Shown: piece by piece, positions 9,802 through 18,524 of the stretch | How the letters are laid out: the number at the start of each line of letters is the position of its first letter | How positions within the stretch are numbered: position 1 is the stretch's first letter | Source: Aestuariivivens insulae | Lineage (GTDB): Bacteria > Bacteroidota > Bacteroidia > Flavobacteriales > Flavobacteriaceae | Length of the DNA stretch: 64,000 bases | Reading direction: 5' to 3' | Assembly: GCF_022662195.1 (NCBI RefSeq) | Contig: NZ_JAKMCS010000001.1 | Location: 558,001 to 622,000, forward strand | Notes under the pieces: generated by a model | What the model was told of the DNA's origin: nothing | What the model saw: the letters and a program-made list of their open reading frames with translations, nothing else | Database searches by the model: none | Made by a program: the position numbers and the translations under genes

Positions 9802-10353
9802 ATGGCATATTCACCAAGACTTAAAGAAGAGTATAAAAGCAGAGTAATTGCAGCTCTTACAGACGAATTTGGATATAAAAATGTAATGCAAGTTCCTAAA
9901 CTTAAAAAGATAGTAATATCTAAAGGTGTTGGAGCAGCAGTTGCAGACAAAAAGTTAATTGACTACGCAGTAGAGGAGTTAACAACTATATCTGGACAAA
10001 AAGCTATAGCCACAATGTCTAAAAAGGACGTTGCTTCTTTCAAATTACGTAAAGGAATGCCAATTGGCGCAAAAGTTACTTTGCGAGGAGAAAGAATGTA
10101 TGAATTTTTAGATCGTTTAGTTACTTCTGCCTTACCACGAGTAAGAGATTTTAGCGGTATAAAGGCTACAGGATTTGACGGACGGGGTAACTACAACTTA
10201 GGTATTACTGAGCAAATTATCTTTCCAGAAATTAATATCGATAAGGTAAATAGAATTTCTGGTATGGATATTACTTTTGTAACGTCTGCCGAAACAGATA
10301 AAGAAGCAAAATCATTATTAACTGAATTAGGGTTACCTTTTAAAAAGAACTAA
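9802..10353 (+). CDS. rplE: 50S ribosomal protein uL5
   Basis: 5S rRNA-binding protein of the central protuberance. 183 residues. The [15 protein letters not shown] segment and the [21 protein letters not shown] segment near the C-terminus are family markers. rpsN follows after 3 bp. Confidence 0.99.
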   Translation: MAYSPRLKEEYKSRVIAALTDEFGYKNVMQVPKLKKIVISKGVGAAVADKKLIDYAVEELTTISGQKAIATMSKKDVASFKLRKGMPIGAKVTLRGERMYEFLDRLVTSALPRVRDFSGIKATGFDGRGNYNLGITEQIIFPEINIDKVNRISGMDITFVTSAETDKEAKSLLTELGLPFKKN

Positions 10354-10356
10354 GTT

Positions 10357-10626
10357 ATGGCTAAAGAATCAATGAAAGCCCGCGAGGTAAAAAGAGCAAA
10401 AACAGTAGCTAAATACGCAGCTAAACGTAAAGCTTTAAAAGAAGCTGGAGATTACGAAGCGTTACAAAAGTTACCAAAAAATGCTTCCCCAATACGTCAG
10501 CATAATAGATGTAAGCTAACAGGAAGACCTAAAGGATACATGAGAACATTTGGTATTTCTCGTGTAACATTTAGGGAAATGGCTAACCAAGGTCTTATTC
10601 CAGGCGTAAAAAAGGCTAGCTGGTAA
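10357..10626 (+). CDS. rpsN: 30S ribosomal protein uS14, zinc-independent form
   Basis: Small-subunit head protein. 89 residues. The single cysteine and missing CxxC pairs identify the longer zinc-free form. [21 protein letters not shown] is the conserved core. This fits the zinc-ligand-poor L36 encoded in the same cluster. A 75-bp spacer with a short 'gttgaaggttcaagg' iteration separates it from rpsH. Confidence 0.99.
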   Translation: MAKESMKAREVKRAKTVAKYAAKRKALKEAGDYEALQKLPKNASPIRQHNRCKLTGRPKGYMRTFGISRVTFREMANQGLIPGVKKASW

Positions 10627-10701
10627 AAAAAGAATTATAAACAGGTTGAAGGTTCAAGGCCGAAGGACGGAATTGAAAACCACATCCGCAAATTAATAAA
10701 T

Positions 10702-11100
10702 ATGTATACAGATCCAATTTCGGATTATCTTACTAGAATTAGAAACGCAGTGCGTGCCAACCATAGAGTGGTTGAGATCCCTGCTTCTAATTTGAAAAAG
10801 GACATCACTAAAATATTATTCGAGCAAGGATATATTTTAAGTTATAAGTTTGATGATTCAACAGTACAAGGCACTATAAAAATAGCGCTTAAGTACAACA
10901 AAGAAACTAAAGAACCCGTAATCAAGAAACTTCAGAGAGTTAGTAGACCAGGTTTACGTAAGTATGCTGGAGCTGGAGAATTGCCTAGAATTTTAAATGG
11001 CCTTGGTGTTGCAATCGTTTCAACTTCTCATGGAGTTATGACAGGTAAACAAGCCAAAAGAGAAAATGTAGGTGGTGAAGTTTTATGTTACGTTTACTAA
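10702..11100 (+). CDS. rpsH: 30S ribosomal protein uS8
   Basis: Central-domain 16S-binding protein, an autogenous regulator of the spc operon in enterobacteria. 132 residues. The MYTDPISDYLTRIRNA start and C-terminal STSHGVMTGKQAKRENVGGE are typical. A 75-bp spacer precedes it. No obvious S8-binding mimic could be picked out by eye. Confidence 0.99.
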   Translation: MYTDPISDYLTRIRNAVRANHRVVEIPASNLKKDITKILFEQGYILSYKFDDSTVQGTIKIALKYNKETKEPVIKKLQRVSRPGLRKYAGAGELPRILNGLGVAIVSTSHGVMTGKQAKRENVGGEVLCYVY

Positions 11101-11118
11101 TTTTAAAACCGAAAAGAA

Positions 11119-11661
11119 ATGTCAAGAATAGGAAATAATCCAGTAGCCATTCCAGAAGGTGTAACAGTAGACGTAAAAGATAACGTTATTACTGTAAAGG
11201 GAAAATTAGGAGAGTTAACGCAAAGTTTCGATGCTGTTGAGATTAAAGTAGAAGAAGGAAATGTACTAGTTGCACGCGCTTCAGATACAAAAGATCAAAA
11301 AGCAAAACATGGTTTATATAGATCTTTAGTAAACAACATGATAGAAGGTGTTTCTAAAGGGTGGACTAAAGAATTAGAATTGGTAGGTGTAGGTTATAGA
11401 GCATCTAACCAAGGACAAAAATTAGATCTAGCCTTAGGATTCTCTCACAACATAGTTTTGGACATTGCTCCAGAAGTTAAAGTTGAGACTGTTTCAGAGA
11501 AAGGAAAAAATCCTATCGTGAAATTAACTTCTCATGATAAACAACTTGTAGGTCAAGTCGCTGCAAAAATTCGTGGTTTCAGAAAGCCAGAGCCTTACAA
11601 AGGAAAAGGTATCAAGTTTGTTGGTGAAGAAATAAGAAGAAAAGCAGGTAAATCAGCTTAA
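11119..11661 (+). CDS. rplF: 50S ribosomal protein uL6
   Basis: Protein at the base of the L7/L12 stalk. 180 residues, two repeats of an RNA-binding fold. [15 protein letters not shown] and the C-terminal [20 protein letters not shown] signature are present. Spacing is 18 bp from rpsH and 10 bp to rplR. Confidence 0.99.
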   Translation: MSRIGNNPVAIPEGVTVDVKDNVITVKGKLGELTQSFDAVEIKVEEGNVLVARASDTKDQKAKHGLYRSLVNNMIEGVSKGWTKELELVGVGYRASNQGQKLDLALGFSHNIVLDIAPEVKVETVSEKGKNPIVKLTSHDKQLVGQVAAKIRGFRKPEPYKGKGIKFVGEEIRRKAGKSA

Positions 11662-11671
11662 TAAATTAGTT

Positions 11672-12028
11672 ATGGCATTGACAAAGAACGAAAGAAGATT
11701 AAGAATAAAAAACAGAATAAGAAAGGTAGTTTCTGGTACAGAGGCAAGACCAAGATTAGCTGTTTACAGAAGTAATAAAGAAATTTATGCCCAAATAGTT
11801 GATGATGTAACTGGTAAAACAATTGTTGCAGCATCTTCAAGGGATAAAGATATCGATACTGCTAAAGCAAACAAAGTTGAAGCTGCTGCCCTAGTTGGTA
11901 AAGTATTAGCTGAAAAGGCTTTAAAAGCAGGTGTAGAGACCATAGCTTTCGATAGAGGTGGTTATTTATATCATGGTAGAGTTAAATCATTAGCCGACGG
12001 AGCTAGAGAAGCAGGACTTAAATTCTAA
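11672..12028 (+). CDS. rplR: 50S ribosomal protein uL18
   Basis: 5S rRNA-binding protein. 118 residues with an Arg/Lys-rich N-terminus ([18 protein letters not shown]) and the conserved [24 protein letters not shown] end. It lies in the tight spc-operon order before rpsE. Confidence 0.99.
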   Translation: MALTKNERRLRIKNRIRKVVSGTEARPRLAVYRSNKEIYAQIVDDVTGKTIVAASSRDKDIDTAKANKVEAAALVGKVLAEKALKAGVETIAFDRGGYLYHGRVKSLADGAREAGLKF

Positions 12029-12034
12029 GAAATT

Positions 12035-12559
12035 ATGTTTCAAAAATATAAAAGTGCAGAGTTAGTAAAACCAGGTGGATTAGATCTTAAAGATCGTTTA
12101 GTTGGTGTACAAAGGGTTACAAAAGTAACTAAAGGTGGTAGAGCTTTTGGCTTTTCAGCGATTGTAGTAGTTGGTGATGAGGCTGGTGTTGTAGGACAAG
12201 GCTTAGGTAAATCTAAAGACGTTGCCAGTGCAATTGCAAAGGCCGTAGAAGATGCTAAGAAAAACTTGGTTAGAATTCCTATTAGAAAAGGAACTGTACC
12301 ACACGAGCAAAAAGGAAAATACGGTGGAGCAAGAGTAAATATCATACCTGCTGCGCCTGGTACAGGAGTTATTGCCGGTGGTGCAGTAAGAACTGTATTG
12401 GAAGCCGTTGGTGTACACGATGTATTATCAAAATCTCAAGGGTCATCAAACCCACACAACGTAGTAAAGGCAACATTCGATGCTTTGTTACAGTTAAGAG
12501 ATGCTAATACAATTGCTAGAGATAGAGGTATTTCACTTGAAAAAGTTTTTAACGCTTAA
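12035..12559 (+). CDS. rpsE: 30S ribosomal protein uS5
   Basis: Fidelity-related protein near the mRNA entry site. 174 residues. The dsRBD-like N-terminal segment [20 protein letters not shown] contains the loop altered in spectinomycin-resistant mutants of other bacteria, and it looks unaltered. [20 protein letters not shown] follows. rpmD starts 13 bp downstream. Confidence 0.99.
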   Translation: MFQKYKSAELVKPGGLDLKDRLVGVQRVTKVTKGGRAFGFSAIVVVGDEAGVVGQGLGKSKDVASAIAKAVEDAKKNLVRIPIRKGTVPHEQKGKYGGARVNIIPAAPGTGVIAGGAVRTVLEAVGVHDVLSKSQGSSNPHNVVKATFDALLQLRDANTIARDRGISLEKVFNA

Positions 12560-12572
12560 ATACGATCAAGAG

Positions 12573-12752
12573 ATGGGAAAGATTAAAGTAACAAAAGTTA
12601 AAAGCGCTATCAATCGTACGCAAAGACAAAAAAGAACTTTAGAAGCTCTTGGTCTTAAAAAGATTGGTCAAGTAAAAGAGCATGAAGCAACACCAAACAT
12701 TTTGGGTATGATTGCTAAAGTTTCACATTTAGTTTCTGTTGAAGAAGCTTAA
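12573..12752 (+). CDS. rpmD: 50S ribosomal protein uL30
   Basis: Small large-subunit protein. The ATG at 12573 is preferred to an upstream in-frame ATG inside rpsE because it gives the usual 59 residues beginning MGKIKVTKVKSAINRTQRQ. The family core LEALGLKKIGQVKEHEATPN is present. Confidence 0.97.
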   Translation: MGKIKVTKVKSAINRTQRQKRTLEALGLKKIGQVKEHEATPNILGMIAKVSHLVSVEEA

Positions 12753-12770
12753 AAATATAGACTGAAGAAA

Positions 12771-13223
12771 ATGGATTTAAGTAACTTACAACCGGCAAAA
12801 GGATCGGTAAAAACACAAGGCAAGCGAGTAGGTCGCGGACAAGGTTCAGGTAAAGGTGGTACCGCTACACGTGGTCACAAAGGAGCTAAGTCACGTTCTG
12901 GTTATTCTAAGAAAATTGGATTTGAAGGTGGGCAAATGCCACTTCAAAGACGTGTGCCTAAATTTGGTTTTAACAACATTAACCGTGTGGAATACCAAGG
13001 TATTAATTTAGATACCTTACAGCAATTGGTTGATGATAAGAAAGTAAAGGATACTGTAGATTTTGAAACTTTATTCGCAAACCGTTTAATTGGTAAAAAC
13101 GACTTAGTTAAAGTATTAGGCCGTGGCGAATTAAAAGCAAAATTAAAAGTATCTGCACATAAGTTCTCTGCTTCGGCAAAAGCTGCTATCGAAGCTGCAG
13201 GAGGAGAAGCAATAACGCTATAA
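12771..13223 (+). CDS. rplO: 50S ribosomal protein uL15
   Basis: Late-assembly large-subunit protein. 150 residues. The Gly/Arg-rich N-terminal extension (GKRVGRGQGSGKGGTATRGH) and the GFEGGQMPLQRRVPKFGF motif are diagnostic. It is followed 13 bp later by secY, as in most bacteria. Confidence 0.99.
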   Translation: MDLSNLQPAKGSVKTQGKRVGRGQGSGKGGTATRGHKGAKSRSGYSKKIGFEGGQMPLQRRVPKFGFNNINRVEYQGINLDTLQQLVDDKKVKDTVDFETLFANRLIGKNDLVKVLGRGELKAKLKVSAHKFSASAKAAIEAAGGEAITL

Positions 13224-13236
13224 GACTTTACAATAC

Positions 13237-14583
13237 ATGAAATTTATAGAATCAATAAAGAATGTTTGGAAAATCGAAGAACTAAGAAACAGAATCATAG
13301 TAACCTTGAGTCTGTTGTTGGTTTACCGATTTGGAGCCCAAGTTACACTGCCAGGTATAGACGCCGAGCAATTAAGTGGTTTAGCAAGTAGTACAGAAGG
13401 TGGTATATTAGGATTGCTTAGTGCCTTTACTGGAGGAGCTTTTTCAAAAGCTTCGGTATTTGCCTTGGGTATCATGCCTTACATTTCTGCTTCTATTGTA
13501 GTGCAGTTAATGGGAATTGCTATTCCATATTTACAAAAGCTGCAAAAAGAAGGAGCCAGTGGCCAAAAGAAAATTACTCAAATTACACGGTGGTTAACTA
13601 TTGCAATATGTTTATTGCAAGCACCAGGTTATTTAGCTAGTTTACCAGCATTAGGTGTGCCTCAATCGGCTTACCTTTTGGGAACAGGTGGTTTATTCTA
13701 TTTTTCATCTATTGTAATATTGATTACTGGATGTATCTTTGCCATGTGGTTAGGAGAAAAAATTACCGATAAAGGTATTGGTAATGGTATTTCCTTATTA
13801 ATTATGGTTGGTATTATAGCAACTTTACCACAAGCATGGTTGCAAAACGCAGCCACTAGATTAGAAGGTAATAATGTGATGTTAATTCTTTTTGAACTTG
13901 TTATTTGGTTTGTTATTATTTTATTGTCCATTTTATTAGTAATGGCTGTTAGAAAAATAGCAGTACAATATGCAAGAAGAACGGCATCTGGTGGTTACGA
14001 AAGAAATGTTATGGCAGGGTCAAGACAGTACATTCCGTTAAAGTTGAATGCTTCTGGGGTAATGCCTATTATATTTGCCCAAGCCATTATGTTTGTACCT
14101 AGTTTAATTGGAGGATCGTCCTTATTAAAGGAAACCACAGTTGGAGCATGGATGCAAACTCAATTTTCAGATATGTTTGGTTTCTGGTATAATGTAGTAT
14201 TTGGATTGTTGATTATTATATTTACCTATTTCTATACAGCAATTACGGTGCCTACCAATAAAATGGCCGACGACTTAAAGCGTAGTGGTGGTTTTATTCC
14301 TGGTATACGTCCAGGTTCAGAGACTTCTGAATACTTAGACAAGATCATGTCTCAAATAACCTTACCGGGTTCTATATTTTTAGCATTAATTGCTGTATTT
14401 CCAGCTTTTATTGTTAAGTTAATGAGCGTACAGCAAGGATGGGCATTGTTTTTTGGAGGTACATCGTTATTGATTATGGTTGGGGTAGCAATAGATACCA
14501 TGCAGCAAATAAATGCCTATTTGTTGAATAGACATTACGATGGCTTGATGAAGACAGGTAAAAATAGAAAAGCAGTAGCTTAA
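13237..14583 (+). CDS. secY: Sec translocon channel subunit SecY
   Basis: Inner-membrane pore of the general secretory pathway, working with SecE, SecG and SecA (secA is in this window at 30087-33443). 448 residues, with about ten hydrophobic segments. FALGIMPYISASIVVQLM includes the TM2 plug-adjacent region, and the cytoplasmic loop with the conserved RRTASGGYERNVMAG and FIPGIRPG segments binds ribosome or SecA. It is co-transcribed with the spc genes. Confidence 0.99.
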   Translation: MKFIESIKNVWKIEELRNRIIVTLSLLLVYRFGAQVTLPGIDAEQLSGLASSTEGGILGLLSAFTGGAFSKASVFALGIMPYISASIVVQLMGIAIPYLQKLQKEGASGQKKITQITRWLTIAICLLQAPGYLASLPALGVPQSAYLLGTGGLFYFSSIVILITGCIFAMWLGEKITDKGIGNGISLLIMVGIIATLPQAWLQNAATRLEGNNVMLILFELVIWFVIILLSILLVMAVRKIAVQYARRTASGGYERNVMAGSRQYIPLKLNASGVMPIIFAQAIMFVPSLIGGSSLLKETTVGAWMQTQFSDMFGFWYNVVFGLLIIIFTYFYTAITVPTNKMADDLKRSGGFIPGIRPGSETSEYLDKIMSQITLPGSIFLALIAVFPAFIVKLMSVQQGWALFFGGTSLLIMVGVAIDTMQQINAYLLNRHYDGLMKTGKNRKAVA

Positions 14584-14596
14584 TATATTATAGACT

Positions 14597-14812
14597 ATGG
14601 CAAAACAAGCAGCAATAGAACAGGACGGAACAATAATAGAAGCATTATCTAATGCCATGTTTCGTGTTGAACTGGAAAATGGCCACATTGTAACAGCACA
14701 TATTTCTGGAAAAATGCGTATGCATTACATTAAGTTGTTACCGGGCGATAAAGTAAAATTAGAAATGAGTCCTTACGATTTAACTAAGGCTCGTATAACT
14801 TATAGATACTAA
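14597..14812 (+). CDS. infA: Translation initiation factor IF-1
   Basis: OB-fold factor that occupies the 30S A site during initiation. 71 residues. [30 protein letters not shown] and the RITYRY end fit the family. It sits between secY and rpmJ, with 13 bp upstream spacing. A 92-bp repeat-bearing spacer follows. Confidence 0.99.
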   Translation: MAKQAAIEQDGTIIEALSNAMFRVELENGHIVTAHISGKMRMHYIKLLPGDKVKLEMSPYDLTKARITYRY

Positions 14813-14904
14813 AAGTTCAAAGTTTGAAGTTCAACGTTTAAAGTTAAAAAGCTAAGCCTTGAACCTTGAACCTTGAACCTTGAATTTTTAAACATTGAAA
14901 AATT
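14813..14904 (+). repeat. Low-complexity spacer with TTGAACC iterations before rpmJ
   Basis: It contains an inverted pair ttcaaagtttgaa and then four near-perfect steps of 'ccttgaa' in tandem (about 14856-14887). No frame or promoter is seen. It interrupts the otherwise tight infA-rpmJ spacing. Confidence 0.65.
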
Positions 14905-15021
14905 ATGAAAGTAAGAGCATCAGTTAAAAAAAGAAGCGCCGATTGTAAAATTGTGCGTAGAAAGGGAAGACTTTACGTGATAAACAAAAAGAATCCTAGA
15001 TTTAAACAAAGACAAGGTTAA
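14905..15021 (+). CDS. rpmJ: 50S ribosomal protein bL36
   Basis: 38-residue large-subunit protein, read directly from ATG 14905 to TAA 15019-15021. It reads [17 protein letters not shown] and ends NPRFKQRQG. Of the usual C-x2-C-x12-C-x4-H zinc ligands, only one Cys remains: the first is Ser, the third Asn, and the His is Phe. This is therefore the zinc-free form. Position between infA and rpsM is canonical. Confidence 0.96.
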   Translation: MKVRASVKKRSADCKIVRRKGRLYVINKKNPRFKQRQG

Positions 15022-15127
15022 AATAGATAAAAGTCATTAGTTTATTAGTAGTTAGATGAATCTGATTGAAATAGAAATGTTTAGGATTCTAACAACTAAA
15101 AACTAACAACTAAAAACTAAAATTAGT
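15022..15127 (+). repeat. Spacer before rpsM, paralogous to the spacer before rpsK
   Basis: This 106-bp spacer has the layout agtcattag, gaatctg near its middle, 'gtttaggattc', then 'taacaactaaaaactaacaac' type iterations just before the start codon. The same layout recurs at 15503-15615. A GAATC...GATTC inverted pair could form a hairpin. This looks like a duplicated repeat element. Confidence 0.65.
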
Positions 15128-15502
15128 ATGGCAAGAATTGCAGGTGTAGACATACCTAAAAACAAAAGAGGAGCTATCTCTTTAACTTATATCTACGGTA
15201 TAGGTAGGAGTAGAGCAAAAGAAATTTTAGCAACTGCTAAAGTAGACGAAAGCACTAAAGTACAAGATTGGACAGACGACGAGATTGGAGCAATCCGTGA
15301 GGCTGTTGGAGCTTTTACTATTGAAGGTGAGTTACGTTCTGAAACTCAATTGAACATTAAGCGTTTAATGGATATTGGATGTTACAGAGGTATTCGTCAT
15401 AGAGCTGGGTTACCATTAAGAGGGCAGCGTACAAAAAACAACTCTAGGACCAGAAAAGGTAGAAGGAAAACTGTTGCTAACAAGAAAAAAGCAACTAAAT
15501 AA
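15128..15502 (+). CDS. rpsM: 30S ribosomal protein uS13
   Basis: Head protein forming inter-subunit bridges with the central protuberance. 124 residues. [19 protein letters not shown] and the C-terminal [20 protein letters not shown] motif are typical. It is the first gene of the alpha group and lies between two paralogous spacers. Confidence 0.99.
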   Translation: MARIAGVDIPKNKRGAISLTYIYGIGRSRAKEILATAKVDESTKVQDWTDDEIGAIREAVGAFTIEGELRSETQLNIKRLMDIGCYRGIRHRAGLPLRGQRTKNNSRTRKGRRKTVANKKKATK

Positions 15503-15615
15503 TAATTAAATAATAGTCATTAGTCATTAGTATTTGGACGTTAGAAGAATCTGTTCGAAATGTAAAAGTTTAGGATTCCAATAACTAAAAGCTAACAACT
15601 AGAAACTAAAAGAAT
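15503..15615 (+). repeat. Spacer before rpsK, paralogous to the spacer before rpsM
   Basis: 113 bp with cattagtcattag, gaatctg, gtttaggattc and 'actaaaagctaacaacta' segments in the same order as 15022-15127. It is clearly derived from the same element, with substitutions. No gene is visible. Confidence 0.65.
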
Positions 15616-15999
15616 ATGGCAAAAACAAGTACAAAAAAACGTAAAGTTGTTGTAGACGCTGTTGGTGAAGCACATATTACGGCGTCATTCAATAACATCA
15701 TTATTTCTCTTACCAACAAAAAAGGTGATGTAGTATCATGGTCATCTGCTGGTAAAATGGGATTTAGAGGATCTAAAAAGAACACACCTTATGCTGCACA
15801 GTTGGCTGCCGAAGATGCTGCGGCTGTAGCTTCTGAAGCTGGTTTGAAAAAGGTGAAGGTTTATGTGAAAGGACCTGGTAATGGTAGAGAATCTGCTATA
15901 CGTTCTATCCATAATGCAGGTATAGAAGTAACAGAAATAATTGATGTTACTCCACTACCACATAATGGATGTAGACCTCCAAAACGAAGAAGAGTATAA
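15616..15999 (+). CDS. rpsK: 30S ribosomal protein uS11
   Basis: Platform protein near the mRNA exit. 127 residues. [21 protein letters not shown] and the C-terminal [18 protein letters not shown] are signatures. A strong terminator hairpin follows 14 bp after the stop codon, so it is probably the last gene of the spc/alpha-1 transcript. Confidence 0.99.
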   Translation: MAKTSTKKRKVVVDAVGEAHITASFNNIIISLTNKKGDVVSWSSAGKMGFRGSKKNTPYAAQLAAEDAAAVASEAGLKKVKVYVKGPGNGRESAIRSIHNAGIEVTEIIDVTPLPHNGCRPPKRRRV

Positions 16000-16013
16000 T
16001 TTATATAGCATAT

Positions 16014-16056
16014 AAAAGTTAATATCGACTGTTTATACAGTTGATATTAACTTTTT
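16014..16056 (+). terminator. Strong Rho-independent terminator between rpsK and rpsD
   Basis: An 18-base arm (16014-16031) pairs with 16038-16055 over its whole length with a single G-U, a 6-base loop (tttata) and a T tract. It is the longest perfect hairpin in the ribosomal cluster and ends just before a new promoter. Confidence 0.85.
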
Positions 16057-16069
16057 ATGTGTAAATTTG
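16041..16069 (+). promoter_or_regulatory. Promoter for rpsD-rpoA-rplQ
   Basis: TAAATTTG at 16062-16069 matches the TAnnTTTG box. TTG at 16041-16043 lies 18 bases upstream, inside the 3' arm of the terminator. The overlap of terminator and promoter suggests a deliberate transcription break in the alpha operon. Confidence 0.7.
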
Positions 16070-16174
16070 CAAACTGAAAAATAAATAATAATCAAGTATC
16101 AACAAGAGATTTACGATTATCGAAGGATAAGATTAAGACCTTAATTCATAATCACTCTTAAAACACAATTTAAA

Positions 16175-16780
16175 ATGGCAAGATATACTGGTCCTAAAAC
16201 TAAAATAGCTCGTAAGTTTGGAGAAGCTATTTTTGGAGACGACAAGTCTTTTGAAAAAAGAAACTACCCTCCAGGTCAACATGGAAACAACAGAAGACGT
16301 GGAAAAAAATCTGAATACGCTATCCAACTACAGGAGAAGCAAAAAGCAAAATATACCTATGGTATTTTAGAGCGTCAATTTAGAAACTTATTTAAAAAAG
16401 CTAGAGCAGCACAAGGTATTACTGGTGAGGTTTTATTACAGCTTTGTGAGTCTAGATTAGATAACGTAGTATATAGAATGGGTATTGCTCCTTCTAGAAG
16501 CGCTGCAAGACAATTAGTATCACACAGACACATTACTGTAAATGGTAATTTGGTTAACATTCCTTCTTACCAATTAAAAGCAGGAGATGTTATTGCTGTA
16601 AGAGAAAAATCTAAATCGCTTGAAGCTATCGAAAGATCACTTTCAAACTCAAGTCACGTTTACGAATGGATTACTTGGAATAATGATACTAAGCAAGGAA
16701 CTTATGTTTCTGTTCCTGCTAGAATTCAAATTCCAGAAAATATCAACGAGCAGTTCATCGTCGAATTATATTCTAAATAA
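16175..16780 (+). CDS. rpsD: 30S ribosomal protein uS4
   Basis: 16S assembly-initiator protein, translational autoregulator of the alpha operon in other bacteria. 201 residues. [19 protein letters not shown] and an S4 domain ([20 protein letters not shown], about residues 89-108) are clear. The N-terminal region has no Cys4 zinc site. A roughly 105-base leader from the promoter at 16062 could hold regulation. Confidence 0.99.
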   Translation: MARYTGPKTKIARKFGEAIFGDDKSFEKRNYPPGQHGNNRRRGKKSEYAIQLQEKQKAKYTYGILERQFRNLFKKARAAQGITGEVLLQLCESRLDNVVYRMGIAPSRSAARQLVSHRHITVNGNLVNIPSYQLKAGDVIAVREKSKSLEAIERSLSNSSHVYEWITWNNDTKQGTYVSVPARIQIPENINEQFIVELYSK

Positions 16781-16876
16781 TAAATTAATAATATTGGTAT
16801 TTAGCCAAAGGGTTTATTCGTCCTTCTTCAAACTTATAAACCGCGCAACTAAATAACAATTAAAACGAAGAAAAAT

Positions 16877-17869
16877 ATGGCAGTATTTAATTTCCAAAAG
16901 CCGGACAAAGTAATCATGATTAATTCAACGGATTTTGAAGGCAAATTCGAATTTCGCCCTTTAGAACCTGGATATGGATTAACAGTAGGTAACGCACTAA
17001 GACGCGTGTTGTTGTCTTCCTTAGAAGGTTTTGCAATAACATCGGTTAGAATAGAAGGTGTAGATCATGAGTTTTCTACAATTGCTGGTGTAGTAGAGGA
17101 TGTTACCGAAATTATTTTGAATTTAAAACAAGTCCGTTTTAAAAGACAAATAGACGATATAGACAACGAGTCTGTTTCAATCTCTATTTCTGGTCAAGAG
17201 CAAATATTGGCTGGAGATTTTCAAAAGTTTATTTCAGGATTCCAAGTATTAAATACAGAGCAAATTATCTGTAACTTAGATCCTAAAGTTAATTTCAACC
17301 TTGAAATTACTATTGAAAAAGGTAGAGGCTATGTACCTGCAGAGGAAAACAAAAAAGCATCTGCGCCAATAGGGACTATATTTACCGATTCTATATACAC
17401 ACCTATAAAGAACGTTAAGTACAGTATAGAAAACTATCGTGTTGAACAAAAGACCGATTACGAAAAATTGGTTTTCGAAATCATTACAGATGGTTCTATA
17501 AACCCTCAAGATGCATTAACAGAGGCAGCCAAAACGTTAATTCACCACTTCATGTTATTCTCAGATGAGCGTATCACTCTTGAAGCTGATGAAATTGCAC
17601 AAACTGAAACGTATGATGAAGAATCACTTCATATGAGACAGTTGCTTAAAACGAAGCTAATCGATATGGATTTATCGGTACGTGCACTTAACTGTTTAAA
17701 AGCAGCCGAAGTAGATACTTTAGGAGACTTAGTATCATTCAATAAAAATGACTTAATGAAGTTCCGTAACTTTGGTAAGAAATCTTTAACCGAGCTAGAA
17801 GAGTTGGTAAGCGTTAAAGGTCTAAACTTCGGAATGGATTTAAGCAAATATAAATTAGATAAAGATTAA
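16877..17869 (+). CDS. rpoA: DNA-directed RNA polymerase subunit alpha
   Basis: Scaffold of RNA polymerase assembly. 330 residues. The N-terminal dimerisation domain (to about residue 230) includes [20 protein letters not shown]. The C-terminal domain (about 255-325) has [22 protein letters not shown] and [12 protein letters not shown], the helices that bind UP elements and activators. It is encoded between rpsD and rplQ, downstream of its own promoter group. Confidence 0.99.
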   Translation: MAVFNFQKPDKVIMINSTDFEGKFEFRPLEPGYGLTVGNALRRVLLSSLEGFAITSVRIEGVDHEFSTIAGVVEDVTEIILNLKQVRFKRQIDDIDNESVSISISGQEQILAGDFQKFISGFQVLNTEQIICNLDPKVNFNLEITIEKGRGYVPAEENKKASAPIGTIFTDSIYTPIKNVKYSIENYRVEQKTDYEKLVFEIITDGSINPQDALTEAAKTLIHHFMLFSDERITLEADEIAQTETYDEESLHMRQLLKTKLIDMDLSVRALNCLKAAEVDTLGDLVSFNKNDLMKFRNFGKKSLTELEELVSVKGLNFGMDLSKYKLDKD

Positions 17870-17938
17870 TTCTAACACTCCTTTATAGTTTGCTCCTTAT
17901 AATGGGTTGTAGCAAGATAAAGGTTTAAAACAAATGTC

Positions 17939-18412
17939 ATGAGACACGGAAAAAAATTCAACCACCTAAGCAGAAAAACTGCTCACAGAAAATCGATGTT
18001 GGCTAATATGGCATGTTCATTAATTGAGCATAAGCGTATCAATACAACAGTAGCAAAAGCAAAAGCTTTAAAGCAATTTGTTGAGCCAATCATTACTAAA
18101 TCTAAAGAAGATACTACGCATAACAGACGTATAGCTTTTAGTAGATTAAGACAAAAAGAAGCTGTGACAGAATTGTTCAGGGAAGTAGCTACTAAAGTTG
18201 GTGACAGACCAGGAGGTTACACTAGAATAATTAAATTAGGAAACCGTTTGGGGGATAACGCCGATATGGCTATGATCGAGCTTGTAGATTATAACGAAAT
18301 TTACAATGCAGATAAGGCTAAGAAGAAGACAACAAGAAGAAGTAGAAGAGGTGGTGCTAAGCCAGCCGCTGCTGCTCCAGTTGAAACTCAAGCTTCAAAC
18401 GAAGAGGAATAA
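17939..18412 (+). CDS. rplQ: 50S ribosomal protein bL17
   Basis: Large-subunit protein near the tunnel exit. 157 residues. The core [20 protein letters not shown] is typical. A C-terminal extension of about 40 residues, Lys/Arg then Ala/Pro/Glu-rich (ending ASNEEE), is longer than in proteobacteria and common in Bacteroidota. It is the last gene of the ribosomal cluster, with a terminator 22 bp downstream. Confidence 0.98.
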   Translation: MRHGKKFNHLSRKTAHRKSMLANMACSLIEHKRINTTVAKAKALKQFVEPIITKSKEDTTHNRRIAFSRLRQKEAVTELFREVATKVGDRPGGYTRIIKLGNRLGDNADMAMIELVDYNEIYNADKAKKKTTRRSRRGGAKPAAAAPVETQASNEEE

Positions 18413-18433
18413 ATGTTAATAAGCATTCAAAAT

Positions 18434-18468
18434 AAAAGGGATAAACTATTTTAGTTTATCCTTTTTTT
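18434..18468 (+). terminator. Terminator of the rpoA-rplQ transcript
   Basis: ggataaacta (18439-18448) pairs with tagtttatcc (18452-18461) across a 3-base loop, flanked by aaaa and a run of seven T. Form and place after rplQ support termination. The A tract upstream may make it bidirectional. Confidence 0.85.
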
Positions 18469-18524
18469 GTGCAATTTTGTAAAACCTTGTTCCCGAGATA
18501 GCGGGAATCTTATAAAAAATCAGA

